Shown: in pieces, positions 34,752 to 48,260 of the stretch
How positions within the stretch are numbered: the first letter of the stretch is position 1
Layout: each line of letters starts with the position of its first letter
NCBI RefSeq assembly: GCF_901709675.1
Contig: NC_051097.1
Coordinates: forward strand, 10,952,039 to 11,016,038
Length of the DNA: 64,000 nt
From: Syngnathus acus
Lineage: Eukaryota; Chordata; Actinopteri; Syngnathiformes; Syngnathidae
Reading direction: 5' to 3'
Translations under genes and position numbers: made by a program
The notes under the pieces: model-generated
Seen by the model: the letters and a program-made list of their open reading frames with translations, nothing else
Database searches by the model: none
Told to the model about the DNA's origin: nothing

Positions 34752-35910
34752 ATCTCCTTTGGCTTTTTGTTTTGTTTTTCATCACCTACTGAACTCTCGA
34801 CTGTGACGAGGCAATCCGAGAGAAGACCTCCGAGATGGATGCTGGACCAAAAAAAAAAAAGCGAGAGAGAGAACCAAATGGGGCTAGCGTGGCACATTTC
34901 GCCTCCATTTTGATGTTTTCTCAGTGATTGACATGCGTTTGGACTGAATGCACACAAAGCTCTTCATCCGCTAATAAGCTCCTTCCTCTGACCCCCAACC
35001 CCGCTTTGGAGAACTGAGGGCGGAACTTTTGTGAGAGGAGGAGGGCGCAATGTTTCGGGGATGCCGCTTTCTGTCGCTGATGCTTTTTTTCACCTGCGAC
35101 TGCTGACTCGGCACAACCGGCATGAGTTGTTCACATGCGCCCGGCTCGCCCTTCCATTGGACGCTTTTGCTTTGAAAGCCGGCGGTGGACGCGTTTGCTT
35201 TTTTTAACGGCCGAAGACTTTTTGCTACGCAACAGTTTGAAACAAAGGACAAAAAAACGGACAGAACAAAAAGAACAGCTGCAGTTCACGAGCGCTAATA
35301 ACCCGGAACCGCCCGTTATGGATTTTGAACACGAGTTGCTGCCCCCCCCCCACAGCAGGTGGCGACTTTGGCACAGATATGATTTCATGCTATTTATTTC
35401 CCCTCGGCGTGTGGGAGGGCGGCTACCTGCTAATGAGAAGGAGGAAGCTCAGATTACCCACAGCGTGAGGCCGCAAAGGCCGCAGGGGGTAGAGTGACAA
35501 GAATTCCAACTCAATGCCGCCAAACCTGCCTTAAATCAAGCGCCCAAAAGAAAAACAACAATTAGCGTGAGCAGATTAGCGGCCAGTGAGGCCAAGAATG
35601 CGACTGGTCTCTAGCTAGCTAGGCTAGCTGGTTAGCTAGGCTAGCTGGTTAGCTGTGTGGCAGACATCGCATTCCAAAACAACACCTTCCCGTTCCAGTT
35701 AATCTCCGAGTGCTCTCTTTGTTTTAGTTCGTTCACCTCGCCGCTTTCATCCCTATGAACATTTTGTCGTTTCGTTCCTAAAGACCAAAAATGTGAGAAT
35801 GCTTTGTTGTCATTGATGTCATGACTCGTTCAATTTCTATGGCATTATTTTGTACATGTTCTTTTTTCACAATGTGAAATCCATGGCTGAATAAACATGA
35901 GTTTTTTCCT
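34752..35910 (+). other. enc1: Probable enc1 3'UTR exon 3
   Basis: It starts after the strong pyrimidine-tract acceptor at 34749-34751 and runs to an AATAAA at 35890-35895. It includes a local tandem duplication of GGCTAGCTGGTTAGCTA near 35625-35655. No conserved coding frame is seen. If the donor at 32637 is not used, the same poly(A) site would simply end a long single 3'UTR. Confidence 0.45.
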
Positions 35911-36689
35911 CTTGGCTGTATAAAAATCGTACGTGTGTCTTTGCATACGCGAGTGAAAACTTCAGTGGAGGCAGTTTTCGACAGAGAAATCTGTCGCTGG
36001 TTTTACTTTGCGCGCGAGTAGAGCCGCATACTTTCCCTTTCTCTCCCGAGTCACCTTGGCAACCATTATCTGCAAACTGTGGGGGCTGGACGAGAACATG
36101 AAATCTTAAAAAGCACCCCTTCTTCCTCTCACTTCCCTCCTTCCTCACACTTCTCAGCATTTCTTTTTAAAATAGCTATGTCGCAAAAAAAAAAAAAAAG
36201 AAATCATCTAATCGTCTCTTCCTGGCTTGTTTACATTCCTCTTTGTGACACGGGTTTGAGAAACACCAGTTTGACTGGATCCTGACCCTCGCGAACCCAC
36301 AAAAGGTCGCCGGGGTAGCCGAGCCACTAAAGAAATAAACAATCTCAGTGGTGAGATGTTGCAAGGAGCCACTAAAATGATCTTTTCTCCGGCGTGTGTG
36401 TGGCCTGCTAACAAAGGCTGACATTTAAAGTGAAATGTGGGGACGCTGTGTGTGGGTGGGAGCCCCACTTTTCAAACAACCCCCCCCCCCCTCGCGCCAA
36501 GTCCAGAGCCGTCACATTAATCACGACAGGAAGTTGAATTTCCTGTCCGGCAGGAAACTGGACTTATTCCCACACACAGAGGCCACACCAGTGCTCTCCA
36601 ACACGTGATGATCTTTTTTTTTTTCTTCTGTGAACAAGTTAGCTTTTAAAGAGACTTGGCCCAAAAGCGCCTAAAATGATTACTTCAAA

Positions 36690-37170
36690 CCACAATGGCA
36701 GACTTCCTGCAGGGGCTTGTTAAGGATTTTTTTTGTGGGTCTACTCAAGAGCAAATTACCATGTTGCTCAAGGATTGGATTTACATTCCAAAAAAGTCTG
36801 GGGACATGTTTGTTGGCTTTTGCAAAGAAATGGCTAAAATGACCTTCAAATGGCTGCTTCCAAATAAGATGGACTTTTTTTTGTGGGTCTGCTCATGAAA
36901 GATAAATCGACCAAATTTTCAAAAATTCAAAGTTAATGAACTTAAAATGGCTGCTTCCAAACAAGATGGAAATTTTTTGGCGACATGTCTAACTTTTTTT
37001 TGTGGGTCTGCTCATGAAAGATAAATCTACCAAATTTTCAAAAAATTCAAAGTTGGCTTTTGAAAAGAAATGGCCAGAATGAACTTAAAATGGCTGCTTC
37101 CAAACAAGATGGAAATTTTTTTGGTGACCTGTCTGATTTATTTTTGTGGGTCTGTTCATGAAAGATGAAT
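36690..37170. repeat. Degenerate tandem repeat (ATGGCTGCTTCCAAACAAGA units)
   Basis: AAAATGGCTGCTTCCAAA recurs near 36848, 36946 and 37090, and a variant (ATGGCAGACTTCCTGCAG) near 36694. Each is followed by TTTTTTTTGTGGGTCTGCTC and CATGAAAGATAAATC. Spacing is about 100-155 bp. A related AAAATGGCCGACTTCCTG occurs alone near 59192. Confidence 0.75.
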
Positions 37171-39639
37171 CTGCCAAATTGCATGGGCCGAAAGTAAACT
37201 GGCTTGGGGGTTGAATTTGGTAGCAATTGGGAGAATTCCTTGGGAGGAATCTGTTCAAATTGGTTTATCTCTATCCAGTCTCTATCGATGGTCTTGTCTG
37301 AAAGTTATTATGTTTGCGAAGAGAGACTTTTTCATCCAAGCGATGCCCGCCGGCGGGAATGCTGCCAAACTGCACGCAGATGTAATCTCTAAAACAAGCA
37401 AGCTGCTCAACGGAAAACATAGTACATGCATTTGCTACAAATATTTGTCAGGCAAATAAGAGAACCAAAGTGACAGCGACACTGAAACCATTTTTTACAA
37501 AAATGTTAAGGTGTAAAAACGATTTTTGGGGACTCCGTTTTACTTCTTATGTCGGCAGCATACAAGTAGAAAACATCTGCTCCGCGTCCGAGCAAAATTT
37601 GACGAGTCCGTGGGGGGTCGCTAACATGTAATTAAGTTCCACTGACTTCTCATCACACTCTGGCGGCTTCCAGAAGTTTTTGCGGCGCATCGGCGAGCCA
37701 GCGTTTAAGTGCTTGTGGCCAACTGAGTGTGCGTCTGCGGCCGTTTGGATGTGTGCGTGTGTGGACCACACACACTCGGGCGCTGGTCGGCGACGTTTCA
37801 TCGGGCTTTACGTTCGCCGACACCCCGATGGGGACCACATGTGTCATTTTGAGCGAGTTATGCCCCGAAAAGTTGAAGGGGGTTCCCCGCTGTCAGGGGG
37901 CCCCATGATGTAATACTTTTTTTCTTGAAAGGTACAACGTAGCGACCAACAGGGTACGCTCAAATCCCATCCAGCTGTCAGACATGTGCTAATTACAAAG
38001 CTTCCTGGTAGGCCCCCGCACCTATATGCACCCCCTCCCCTACCCATCATCAAGTCACCTTACGTCAGCACAAAAGTATCCGATGCGCTTTCTGCCTCAA
38101 AAGTTGAGCGCTTTATCCTTGGAATTAGACTGCTTGTTTTTTTTTTCTTAGTACATATTAGGAAAAAGAATTTAAAAGTATTGTTTTCCTTGGAATTTGA
38201 ATTTTTTTTCCTAAAAAATATACAACAAAATATACTAAAAAATAGAACCCTGTTTCTCAATTAAAAAATAAAAAATAAATATATATATAAATAAAATATA
38301 TATATAAATTATATATACATACATATACTATTTTTCACAAAATTATGCTAAATTAATTTCCTTCATTTTCAAAAGCATTCCATTTTCATAAATCTACATT
38401 ATTCATGAAAATATGCAAAAATATTCACTTGAAAATAAATAAACCCCAAAACGTCAAGCCCGGTCCCAGCGCCACGTACCTGCTAAGCATCACGGCAGGC
38501 GGTGGTCGATAACGTGGCGTCGTCCGTCGCAGATGTGTTTCCATTCCAGCAATTTTGTCGTCGCCTCAAGTTGTTTGCACGCATGACCTTTCATCTGACA
38601 GCCGAGGTTGGGCCGCAGCTGAGTCATGACAACATCCATCCTGGAAAGGAAAAAAAAAAAAACATCTCAGGGAAGATAAGAAGCTAGCTAAGGACGAGGC
38701 AACCCGTCCGGAGTCGGGATTTGAAATGGCAACAGCGATCCCTCCCAGGGTGTGTTAGAATATCAAATAGTCAGCAAATACTTTTTTTTTTTTAACAGAT
38801 TTTAAAGAAGCATTTTAAAGAGGCACATGATGGAAGGGCATAAAACAATGTTTGGACAGTAAAGGTCAGAGCTGACACACGAACCGTTGTCATCTCATCT
38901 CTTTGAAAAGTTCAACCCAAGACTGAAAGAAGACAAAGCCAGCATTCATGATGCTTCTTTCTTTAATTACCAGGGCACAATTTCATGGATTGTTTTGGTT
39001 TCTCACATGAAAGGAGGATGAAGAAAACCAGAAAAAAAAAAACCAAATACTGTGGCAATTTTCTCTAGTTTGAAGATAAATCAAAAGTGCATTTTTTCTG
39101 GTCAAATACACCTAAAAAAAACCAAAACACTCAAATTGCAAGGCGAGTAGCACCCATGAAACGATCCCCCGCTCAGCCATTTCAAAAGGAACCTCAGCAA
39201 GGTTACGAGGCAGGCCAACCCCGCTAAACGTTTATTAGGTGCAGCTCGCAAAGCCGATAAGCGCGCCGTCGCCCGCCGGCCGGCCTTCAAAGTCGCCCCC
39301 GAGCGCCTAATAAGTGAACACTAACGACCCCGAACAGCCGCATGAAAACGCTGGCGCGCATCCAAAAGGGGCCGAGGCCGTGCTGGGAGTCGTGCGGCCG
39401 ACATTAAAACTAGAAAGTAGCCGCCGAACTAATAAGAAAACTCGCTCGTAAAGATCAGGGACGGCAAAGTTCAAGGCGAAATATATTTAGATGGAACATA
39501 CAATGTCATATACACGTAAAAATAAAAGCAAATTCAGCATCAGAGTGTACTTTTTGAATTTGCTTCAAGACTTCTTTCATTGTCCCCTTCGCCCTTATTG
39601 CAAAATATTGCGCCTCCCTTATTGGTCCCCGGCAGCATG

Positions 39640-39800
39640 AGGCAAATGACCCAAAACCTCCACCCACTGGATTAGCCGCAGACTGTTTACGACTTTCATA
39701 TATCTTTGAAAAATGCTCGGACAGTAATTATAATTGGCCTGGCTCGGCTGCTCCTCAATCCTCACACGTTGTCATTTTTAATCTCTGATAATCCTCCTTT
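39640..39800. promoter_or_regulatory. Candidate conserved non-coding (enhancer-like) block
   Basis: Dense in homeodomain-type and other binding-site-like words: AGTAATTATAATTGG, GGATTAGCCG, TTTAATCTCTGATAATCC. It has none of the simple-repeat character of its flanks. This is a judgement from composition only. Confidence 0.25.
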
Positions 39801-39854
39801 GTGTCTCCAGAAATGAGTCGCTGGCTCAATCTAGGTCAATCCATGCAGGACACT

Positions 39855-39856
<2 letters not shown>

Positions 39857-39904
<48 letters not shown>
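39857..39904. repeat. (TG)n microsatellite
   Basis: About 24 uninterrupted TG dinucleotides. Confidence 0.95.
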
Positions 39905-39907
<3 letters not shown>

Positions 39908-41599
39908 CATTGGAGGAGGAGCAGTGGCTGCTGCATTGGCCAAACATCTTTAATGGTCCCTTTAATTGGAGATTAGCAAACAGATAAAAGCGCGTCTATG
40001 CTCAGAGGTCCTAAAATACGCCTGCAAATGTGTTTACACTGGAAAAAAAAAAAATAAAGATCAATTTGAGAGAACATTGAGGAAAGGATCTTTTTTTTTT
40101 TTTATTTTCAATTACCACCTGTTTATTTTCAAAGCATGAAAAAAAAAAAGCTTTAGCTTTAAATGAAGATATTCTCCAAGGTGTATTAAAGTTCACACGG
40201 GGGGAATAAAGTTAGTTGGGAAAAGTCAGAATTGCAAGAAAAAAGTTGTAATATGGGCTAAAATAAAAAATATCTGTGGAAGAGTGAGATTAATCACAAT
40301 TAATTGCTCGTCCATGTTGGCACTGCCGCACTTGACCTCCAACCCTCTCCAAAAAACCTACGTTCCCACCGTGGGAAGGAGCCTATTTGCCATGCAAGCG
40401 AAGACGCCTCGCCTCGTGTGCCCCCGAGCCAACACGATTCCCGTAATGAGATTTCCAGCGCATTTCCCTGAGCGCTACGTGTGCGCCCGCTCACAATTGC
40501 AAAAGCAATGCGGCAGCTCCCCGAGAAATACGAAAAAGTTGGAGCGCCCATAAGTTGAAGTCGTTAGCTTTGTGAACAAGCCTCTCGCTCTCCCAGTGGT
40601 GGCAACTCAGGACGAACAAATTCTTTCTTACTGCACTGAGGAAGAAACAAGTGGGAATTTAAAAAAAGAAAAAGAATATGATGACATATTACCACTGTGT
40701 GTTGACTACCAGATTAAAGAAAAAGCCCGCCAGACTGCATAAGGAGGCATATACTTCTACTCAAGTACAGGGTGTGAGCACTTTTGCAACCTCTGAGCAT
40801 CAACAAGAAGCAGTTTGCATTTGCAATCAATCTCTTTGCAGGATGAGTCATCCCATCCTCCCGTTACGGGACAACGTGACTCACGGGGGGCTTTGTGGGC
40901 GACATCATTGTCATTCGTGGAACGTTGAATAAAGAGAGACGCAAATATAAAAAAAAAAAAGTCCCAGTCGAGACAGATGAATAAATGGAAGTAATGACGA
41001 GTGCGCCAAAGGCTCATCTGTCAACCCGATGGCGACAAACAATGGGAATTCGATAATGCCGGGAAAATGAGATTTAGCGAAAGAAGAAGGGGATATTATT
41101 CATCCCAAATCCAGATAAATTTGCCTTCACTTGTAATCATCCAAGTTCATTTTGGAGAATGCCCCCATTTCTTCACTTCTTGCTCCAGCATTCCTGGCTT
41201 TGGCTTTTGTCCACGTCCACAAAGGGATGGAATGCGGCCAGGGTCGGCGGCCAGGGTCGGCCGGCACACACACACACCAGCGCCGCCCTTTTGTTCCTTC
41301 ATTAGCTTGCGTTTGCCCCGCGGCCCCGCCCCTCGGCTAAAAGGCCCGTCGGAAAGTTTGAATTATTCACCGTTACCGGAGGAGTGCTGACGCCGCTCGC
41401 TGCAGTTAATATTTCATCGCTTGACCTCTGATGTTTGTTCAAATGCCGCCTGTCCGCTGACCTTTACCGCGCAGGCTCGACATCAGGAAAACCTTACGGC
41501 GCAACAAACAAAAAGGTCACAAGAGGTATTCGTAAGGAAATAATGTTGGGCTCAATTCTCTCACAAAAGGATCTGGACCTTGGATTGGAATTGGGGCGT

Positions 41600-41760
41600 T
41601 AGATCACCAAATGATTCCCGAGCGCGGCACCGCTACTACTCCCCTCTCCCCCAGGGGATGGATCCAAATCACACGGGGATGGGTTCAATGCAGAGGACAA
41701 ATTTCACCACACCCACATGTGTGTGTGTGACGATCATTGGGACTAACTTTTTTAACTTAA
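41600..41760. repeat. Fragment of a dispersed fish retroelement
   Basis: TTCCCGAGCGCGGCACCGCT, CCCAGGGGATGGATCC, TGCAGAGGACAAATTTCACC and GTGTGTGTGTGACGATCATT occur in the order seen in a very common teleost interspersed repeat (recalled from memory). Only the 3' portion is present. Confidence 0.5.
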
Positions 41761-44127
41761 GCAACTCGGCAAATAAATCCGTATGTGTCACAGCGCCCCC
41801 TGGTGGCCAAGACGAGCATGCCAGAAGGAGCAGCACAATGCAAAAACCTTTAAAGACAAAAGGTTTTTTAAAAGGACGATCAAAAGTGAAGTGCTGTGAA
41901 TACAATAGAAAGCAAGGTATGACTGAAAGTTTTGTCAGCCGGGCGGACTTGAAAGGTATTAGCTAATCGGCGAGGATTCCGATGTGTGCAAAATACAGGT
42001 GTGAAAGCGGCACGGAATGTGCGCGGCACCTGAGAAGAAGAAGAAGAGGAATGTTTGATGGATGTCGCAAGGGCCACAACAAAGAAGATCCACAGCTGGG
42101 ATTTTTTTTTGTGTGTGTGTGTGAGTTTAAAAAAAAATTCATAAATATATCAAATGTCATATTATTTATAGATACATTGAGTTTCCATTTAATGTTTAAA
42201 TATTTTCATTTGTAAATATTTTTAGTTAATTTATTTCATGATGTAGCTAAGTATTTTTACATTTATTACTTGCATTCATATTGACCCATTTTGTAAATCA
42301 GAATTTGCATTCCAAAATATCTATTTGGATCATTTTGTAATTATATTTTGTATTTTTTCCCTCATTCTAATTTAGCTAGATTTTTGTATGTTATATTATA
42401 CGTTTTAGATTTAAATTGATATTTTATTTTCAATGTATTTGTATTTTGCATTCACAGTGCAGGAGTTCCCACGTCGGAAACTTCGAAAGGCAGCTCAGGC
42501 ATTCTGTGAGCTGCTGTGCTGGGAATTTTGATTTCACTTGTTCTTCACACCTCTCGCCAACATTCCTTTGTTGAGTGACAACGAGGAAGAAGAAGCAGAA
42601 AAGAGCGGCGGCTTTTTTTCCCAGCGTATCTGCCAATAATAATTTCTCATGCCAACGTTGCGATCAAAGTTTTCAAAGCTTTACTTTTGACTCCCACGGG
42701 ACAAGTTTGCGAAAAAAAAGAATCATTCTCAAAATGAAAAGAAGTTCAAATAGAAATAAAAAAAAACTACAATGCAATATTCCACAATATATATATAATA
42801 TTCGACAATAAAGAGCATCCAGAACTGAGGAGGGAAGATATTTTCTTTAACAAGCGGCAAAAGTGGAGCGACAACAAGGACTTCAAACAAGCTGAGTGGA
42901 CGATTCATCAAGTAACAAGCGAGCGGCGAGGATGAGCTGCTGCATCGCTCACTCGAGGCAGTCCATAAAAAAAAAAAGAAAAAAAATCGATTGAAAACGT
43001 CCGGGAGACTGACCATCATAAGGTGGTGGCTGGTTCCTTTATTTTTGTTTCTTTTTAGGGCACCTGGGTTGCCATGGTAACAAAAGTGGTCACAAGGTGT
43101 TGAAAGGTAAACAAATCGGTGGGTCAGTGAAGGGCGATGGATTTTTTTTAGACGCCCGGGGATCTTCACTTCCTGTTTTCAAACGGTGAGCGTGTTAGTC
43201 CACTGTTGCCATGGCGACCCCCTCCATCACTTTACGCGTCACTGCGGGGTGCGATTCGATTTGTTTTGGACTTTTATTCAAAATTGCCGTTTAGCTGACG
43301 ACAGCGGGATCGCTCACCGAAGAAACGCCGTGGTGCTTCGAAGCTCCCACACGCGTGTCCCCTGACCGCACTTGTTGCCGTGAGTCACGATGACTCATGA
43401 GTGCGGCTGGAAGATGAGGATGAGGATGATGATGAGCGTGGAGCCATTCTGCTCTCCAGACAAAGGAATAAGTGATGACTGATGATTGTTTCTGCAGAAC
43501 CATTATTAGTTCTTTTAAAATTGACAAAACTGGGGCAAATTTAGTTTTGGGGTGAATGGGAGGCTGGTTTTAGACCAACCAACCAGTCTACCAACCAAGT
43601 AAACACCCAATCAACCAACAACTAACAGTTGAGAAACAAAGCGGGCTGCCAATCAAACAAGGAGGTAACTCATTTGGCAAAAACAACCAAGTCACAAAGT
43701 AAGTGGGTAAGTGATCAGAAGTTGTGTCCTGGTTTGTTCCACGCCTAGAGGAGGTCGCACTTGTCGTCGATGTGGCTGTGTTGCAATCCAAAGCAAATAT
43801 TTCATGACGCTTTCCCTTTGTTGGCGTCAAGTCGCTGGCGGGCTTTTTTTTTTCCTTTCATTTTTTTTTTTCTTGCCTCCCGCTGTGCTGCTTTTTGCTC
43901 CCTCCTTGCCCGCGCCTGCTTTAATTCATACAGGTTGATGTCGAGCGTGCCAAGCGGATCCCCGCAGGCGTCAAATTATGAGCAGGGAGGAGAGAGAGCC
44001 CGGGAGGAGGTCATTACCGCCGAGTCGACAAACATGGAAAAGCCTCCGCCAAGGGAGGAGAGCAACAAGAAAAACGGCGGGGACATTTCAGTCTTCTTTT
44101 CTGGCCATGATTGTTATTAACTATCAT

Positions 44128-44166
44128 CATCATCATCATCATTATTACTATTATTATTATTATTAT
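44128..44166. repeat. (ATC)n / (ATT)n microsatellite
   Basis: A run of ATC triplets merges into ATT triplets. Confidence 0.85.
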
Positions 44167-45304
44167 GAGAGTCAAGCAGGTTTCACGCTATTTTCTCTCT
44201 TAAAGATTTAGAATGTGACACATTGGCAATATAATTTTTTCCATTGCATTTTTTTCAATATTTGCATTCATTTATTTATTTTTTTTCTAAATTGAATCTT
44301 TATTTATTTATTTTTTTAAAGACCTCCTTTCATTTCTCTCCTGCACCAACAAGACCGTAGGTGAGCAATTACGAAATCTTGCATGGAGCGCTCTGCCAGT
44401 TCCTTCCTGTCATGTTGATGCAAAACGCATTTGGCTGGGAAGATTCGGGACGAGGTGTCAAAAGCGACACGTCGTCAACATCCCTGCCGTGTGCCATGTT
44501 CTTGTTGCCTGAGGTGTCGACAAGGTAGCTAAAAGGAACCAAACCCCCAAGAATCCTCAACATGGAGCGCCATCCAATGCTATTCATCCTTTGTGTTGTT
44601 TGTAGTTCAAAAAAAACCCCAACAACAACAAAACAGCCAGATCAACGAGATCGCGAGCTCCCAAGCTTTGGGAATTCGGAGCCCAGGTGTGACATTTGTG
44701 AAGGCGGTGAAGGAAGCGGCACCCACCGGCGATTCCCGTCAACGAGAGTTGACGTTGCTTGGCAGCCGCTCGCCAAAGTCAACTACGAGGTCACGTTTGC
44801 CGTCTCGCGCTCAACGCAACAAACATCCAAAACAGGAATAAAAACAAAATCGGAACGCAATGTCAGCAACTTTCTGTAACTTGCCAGGAGAGAAGAAAGT
44901 CTGACAAACAGCAACGTCGTTGGAAAATATAAAAACGGTCTAAAAATGGTCCTCCTGTGGTTGGAAGCGTCACCAGCGAGTATATTGCCAGTCTTTGCAA
45001 TCCCACCCAGGAGAAATCTATAGTCGGCACTATGTGCTGGATATTGTTGTGGCTGGCCATAAAAGCCTTATTACAGCCGTTCTTCACATTTATTTGGTCG
45101 CAGGCGTCATCACACTCAGCAAAATAACACTTTCCACTCTCTGCTTTGGCCAACTTTGACGTAAAATCGGAAGACTTGCATCTTTAGCTGCTAACGTGAT
45201 TATTTTCGCATGATCGCGCCTTTATCCACTAAACACGACTCTATTCCCAAAAAACAAGATGAGCTTTTTTGTCCCAGAAAGTTTCGCACATTGATGGCGA
45301 ACTT

Positions 45305-45580
45305 ACAATGATTATAAAGAGTCTACACACCCCTCTCAAAAGCCATTTTCTGTGAGACCGCCATAAGTTACTTCAAAAACTTTCCCACTACTGTGAAGAG
45401 CCGTACAATTCAATTGATGGGGGGGGGTCCCAAAAGAAGTAGGTTGCAAAAGTGTACACACCCGCTTACATCGGGGGATGGCTTCATAATTATCCAATCA
45501 CAGTCAAACTCCTGCTAAGTGCGAGTGTGCCTATTCTTGTCATCATTTAAACTTTTTAACAACTGTATACACTTATGAAT
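45305..45580. repeat. Dispersed repeat beginning AAAGAGTCTACACACCCCTC
   Basis: AGAGTCTACACACCCCTCTC, later GTTGCAAAAGTGTACACACC and CCAATCACAGTCAAACTCCT occur in the order typical of a widespread teleost repeat. The two 'CACACCC' phrases are about 130 bp apart. Identification is from memory. Confidence 0.45.
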
Positions 45581-47959
45581 GATTCACTGACATTTTTTGC
45601 AGACCCCCGAGCTACAGCTATCGAACCCTTGCAGTAGGTCTAATGATCTACTGCATTCGCTTTGCAACTTCCAGAAGATGGAAACAAATCAGAGGTGAAA
45701 GCTGGTAAGAGTGGGCCGTGGCGCCGTAAAATGGCGGCCCGCCGGAGCAGAGTCTTCAAAATTGATGAGGTGATGAGATGAGATTCGCTCGGGGGCCTCC
45801 GGAGTAAGAAGCCGTTGCGGCAATTTGAAGTTTAACAGCGACAGAGGGGATAAACATGATGGATGGCGAGCTGGGTCACTATTTTCGTTGGGGTACAGTA
45901 ATCCTCCGCATACTTGCAGTCTGGTATAGTGCTTTGACGCCATCTGGCTTTCAAGTAACTATGTCGAAGTGAGCTTCAGAGCTCCACTTCAAGCTCATCC
46001 ACCATCTTGTGACTTCACGTCACATGGGGACAGGAAGTGGTTAGTATGTGCACTCTACCTGTCGCCGTTGGCAACGACCCGTCGAGCGTACATGCCGCTG
46101 GGCTCAAAACGTCTCCGTAGTGCTACAGAAGGGCCACTAATTTTTTGTGTGCAGTCGAAATGTAAATATATTTCTCTTTATGCATTATTTAATTTACAAC
46201 TCCGATTTTAATGAGCTTTTTTTAAAATAATAAATACATTGAAATGAACTCAATTGAAAGCAATAAATATTAGATGTCATTTTACTTACCAGCACGACGC
46301 TGAGGTTCAACTCCGTTCTCGCTCCCTGTTGGCCCTGCCAACGTCCGTCTCCATGGAAACGGGCCGTCCAAGGTCAAGGGGTTAGGCACGGTGGCGGGCA
46401 CCACGACGTGTCATCCCCGCCCGCTCGCGTCTCGACCGTGGAGCGCTGATCTGAGGCCGAGTCACAAACGAGGAGGAAATACAAGATGAGTAAGTCGAAT
46501 GAGTGCAGCACAATTTGAAGTGCACGACTATCTTGCAGCTCAAGCTGCTTGGCTTGATTTCCAGCTGCTCTCCCAATTCCTCCCGGGGATCAATAACAGG
46601 GTTTTAGGGACTTTTGCAGGTGGCCGTGTGTGTGTACAGGCCCAGGTGCGCTGTCATGGTAACAGATGGCGTGAACTATAAATTGCCGGATTGTGTCCCT
46701 GAAGGGGAGCGCGAGCATGCGTGCGCGTGTGTTGAATGATATTAAGTGTGCATTAGAGAAGTGGTGCCAATGTGAAAGATGAGATGTCAGACTCGAACCA
46801 GGAAAGCCTTTAAGACCTAAAAAGCTGCAGCATGTATGGAGCAACTTCATGTCTTGTTGCTATGGTGACCCCGACCTCCCCCATCCCTTTGCGCCCCCGA
46901 ATTGAACCAACAGGTTCTACCTTTAGGACTAGCATTAGTGCAAGCTAATGTAGCATCATGCTACATCAGAGGTCACCGAACATACACGTCCGGCTCAAGA
47001 ATATACGTCGGACTTGATCTCATTACTTGAAATGACGCCGCAGTCCGTCACATGACCGTACAGTTAGCCGTGTGGCATGACATCTTGCTAACGTCCCAAA
47101 AATGAATTTGGAGGCCCGATGTAACGAAATGTGCATAAATCAATATCGCCGCTTCAGCCCCCTGCCGGAGCATAGAGGAGCCATTGATTGTCACTTCCTA
47201 TTTGTAGAGGCGGGGGGGCGGGTCTTTAACTGGAAGGACAGACCAGATGCCAGCCTTGAGAACATGACCTGCGTACACTCGTTTGTTGACCTTGTCGCCG
47301 TTTCTCATGTGTGCCGATAGCAAAGACAAGAGCACGTTTGATGATATCCAATTCAACCGACATGAAAACATGAAGTCGACATTCTTTGTTCACCTTTGTC
47401 ATGAATAAATAAAACACATCTATAAAGACGTCACTAAGAGGTCAAGACAATTTGTACGTTTTGGAATATGTCTTTGTTCAAGCTTCTGAGGGGCTAAAAG
47501 GCCCTTGTGGTTGCCATTTATATAGAAAGGTGACAAGGGTAAAAAAAAAAAAGAAATGTGCCAGTGTTTTGGCTCCCAGCGCTCATACGAGCTTGTCACA
47601 TTGACATGACTTGCAGCCAATTAGAGCAGGCCTGGGACTTCACCCCGTGACCCGTTGCCTGGGGCTCGCCAAGCTGCTGGACAACTCCAGCGTTGCCTAG
47701 CAACTAGAAAAGACCGAAACAAGTCAATGAAGCAAAGACCAAACCAGGTGAGCCTTCGCACAGTCTGCGAGAACTAAATCAAGTGTTTTGATGCGGAAAA
47801 TATGCAGCTATTAGCTTAGCTGACGGGCCTCTGTAAGTTTTACTTTGTTTATTATAACTTTGTTCGCTTAAAATGATATACGCCCCCCCCCCCCCCCCAA
47901 AAAAAGTCAATTGAGTTGTTAAGGTGATAGGTCACATTAATGGTTAAAGTTAGCCCAGC

Positions 47960-48260
47960 GCCGGCCTAGCTTGAAGCCCCTCGGGGAACAGTGCGTCCTT
48001 TTGTCCCCCACTGCTTTTCTGACACAGAGGCAATCATTGAGGAACCTTTCAGGCCTCGGCGCTTTTAATTATTGCAGCGGGTCTTTTTATTTGCTGCACT
48101 TTAATTACCATCCATCACGTCGATGTTTATTGGCGCGCGGCGGTGGGGACAAATGGAGCCGAAATGGCGCTCATTATCGTAGCTCGTACATCAAGAGCTG
48201 TGGAAGGAGCCGCCGCGTTTGCCGGACCGTTCCGGAGCAGCTCCATTAAACCTCAGGGGA
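47960..48260. promoter_or_regulatory. Candidate conserved non-coding block
   Basis: Contains CGCTTTTAATTATTGCAGCG and GCACTTTAATTACC homeodomain-type sites within a 300-bp stretch free of simple repeats. No coding frame fits. Evidence is compositional only. Confidence 0.25.
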
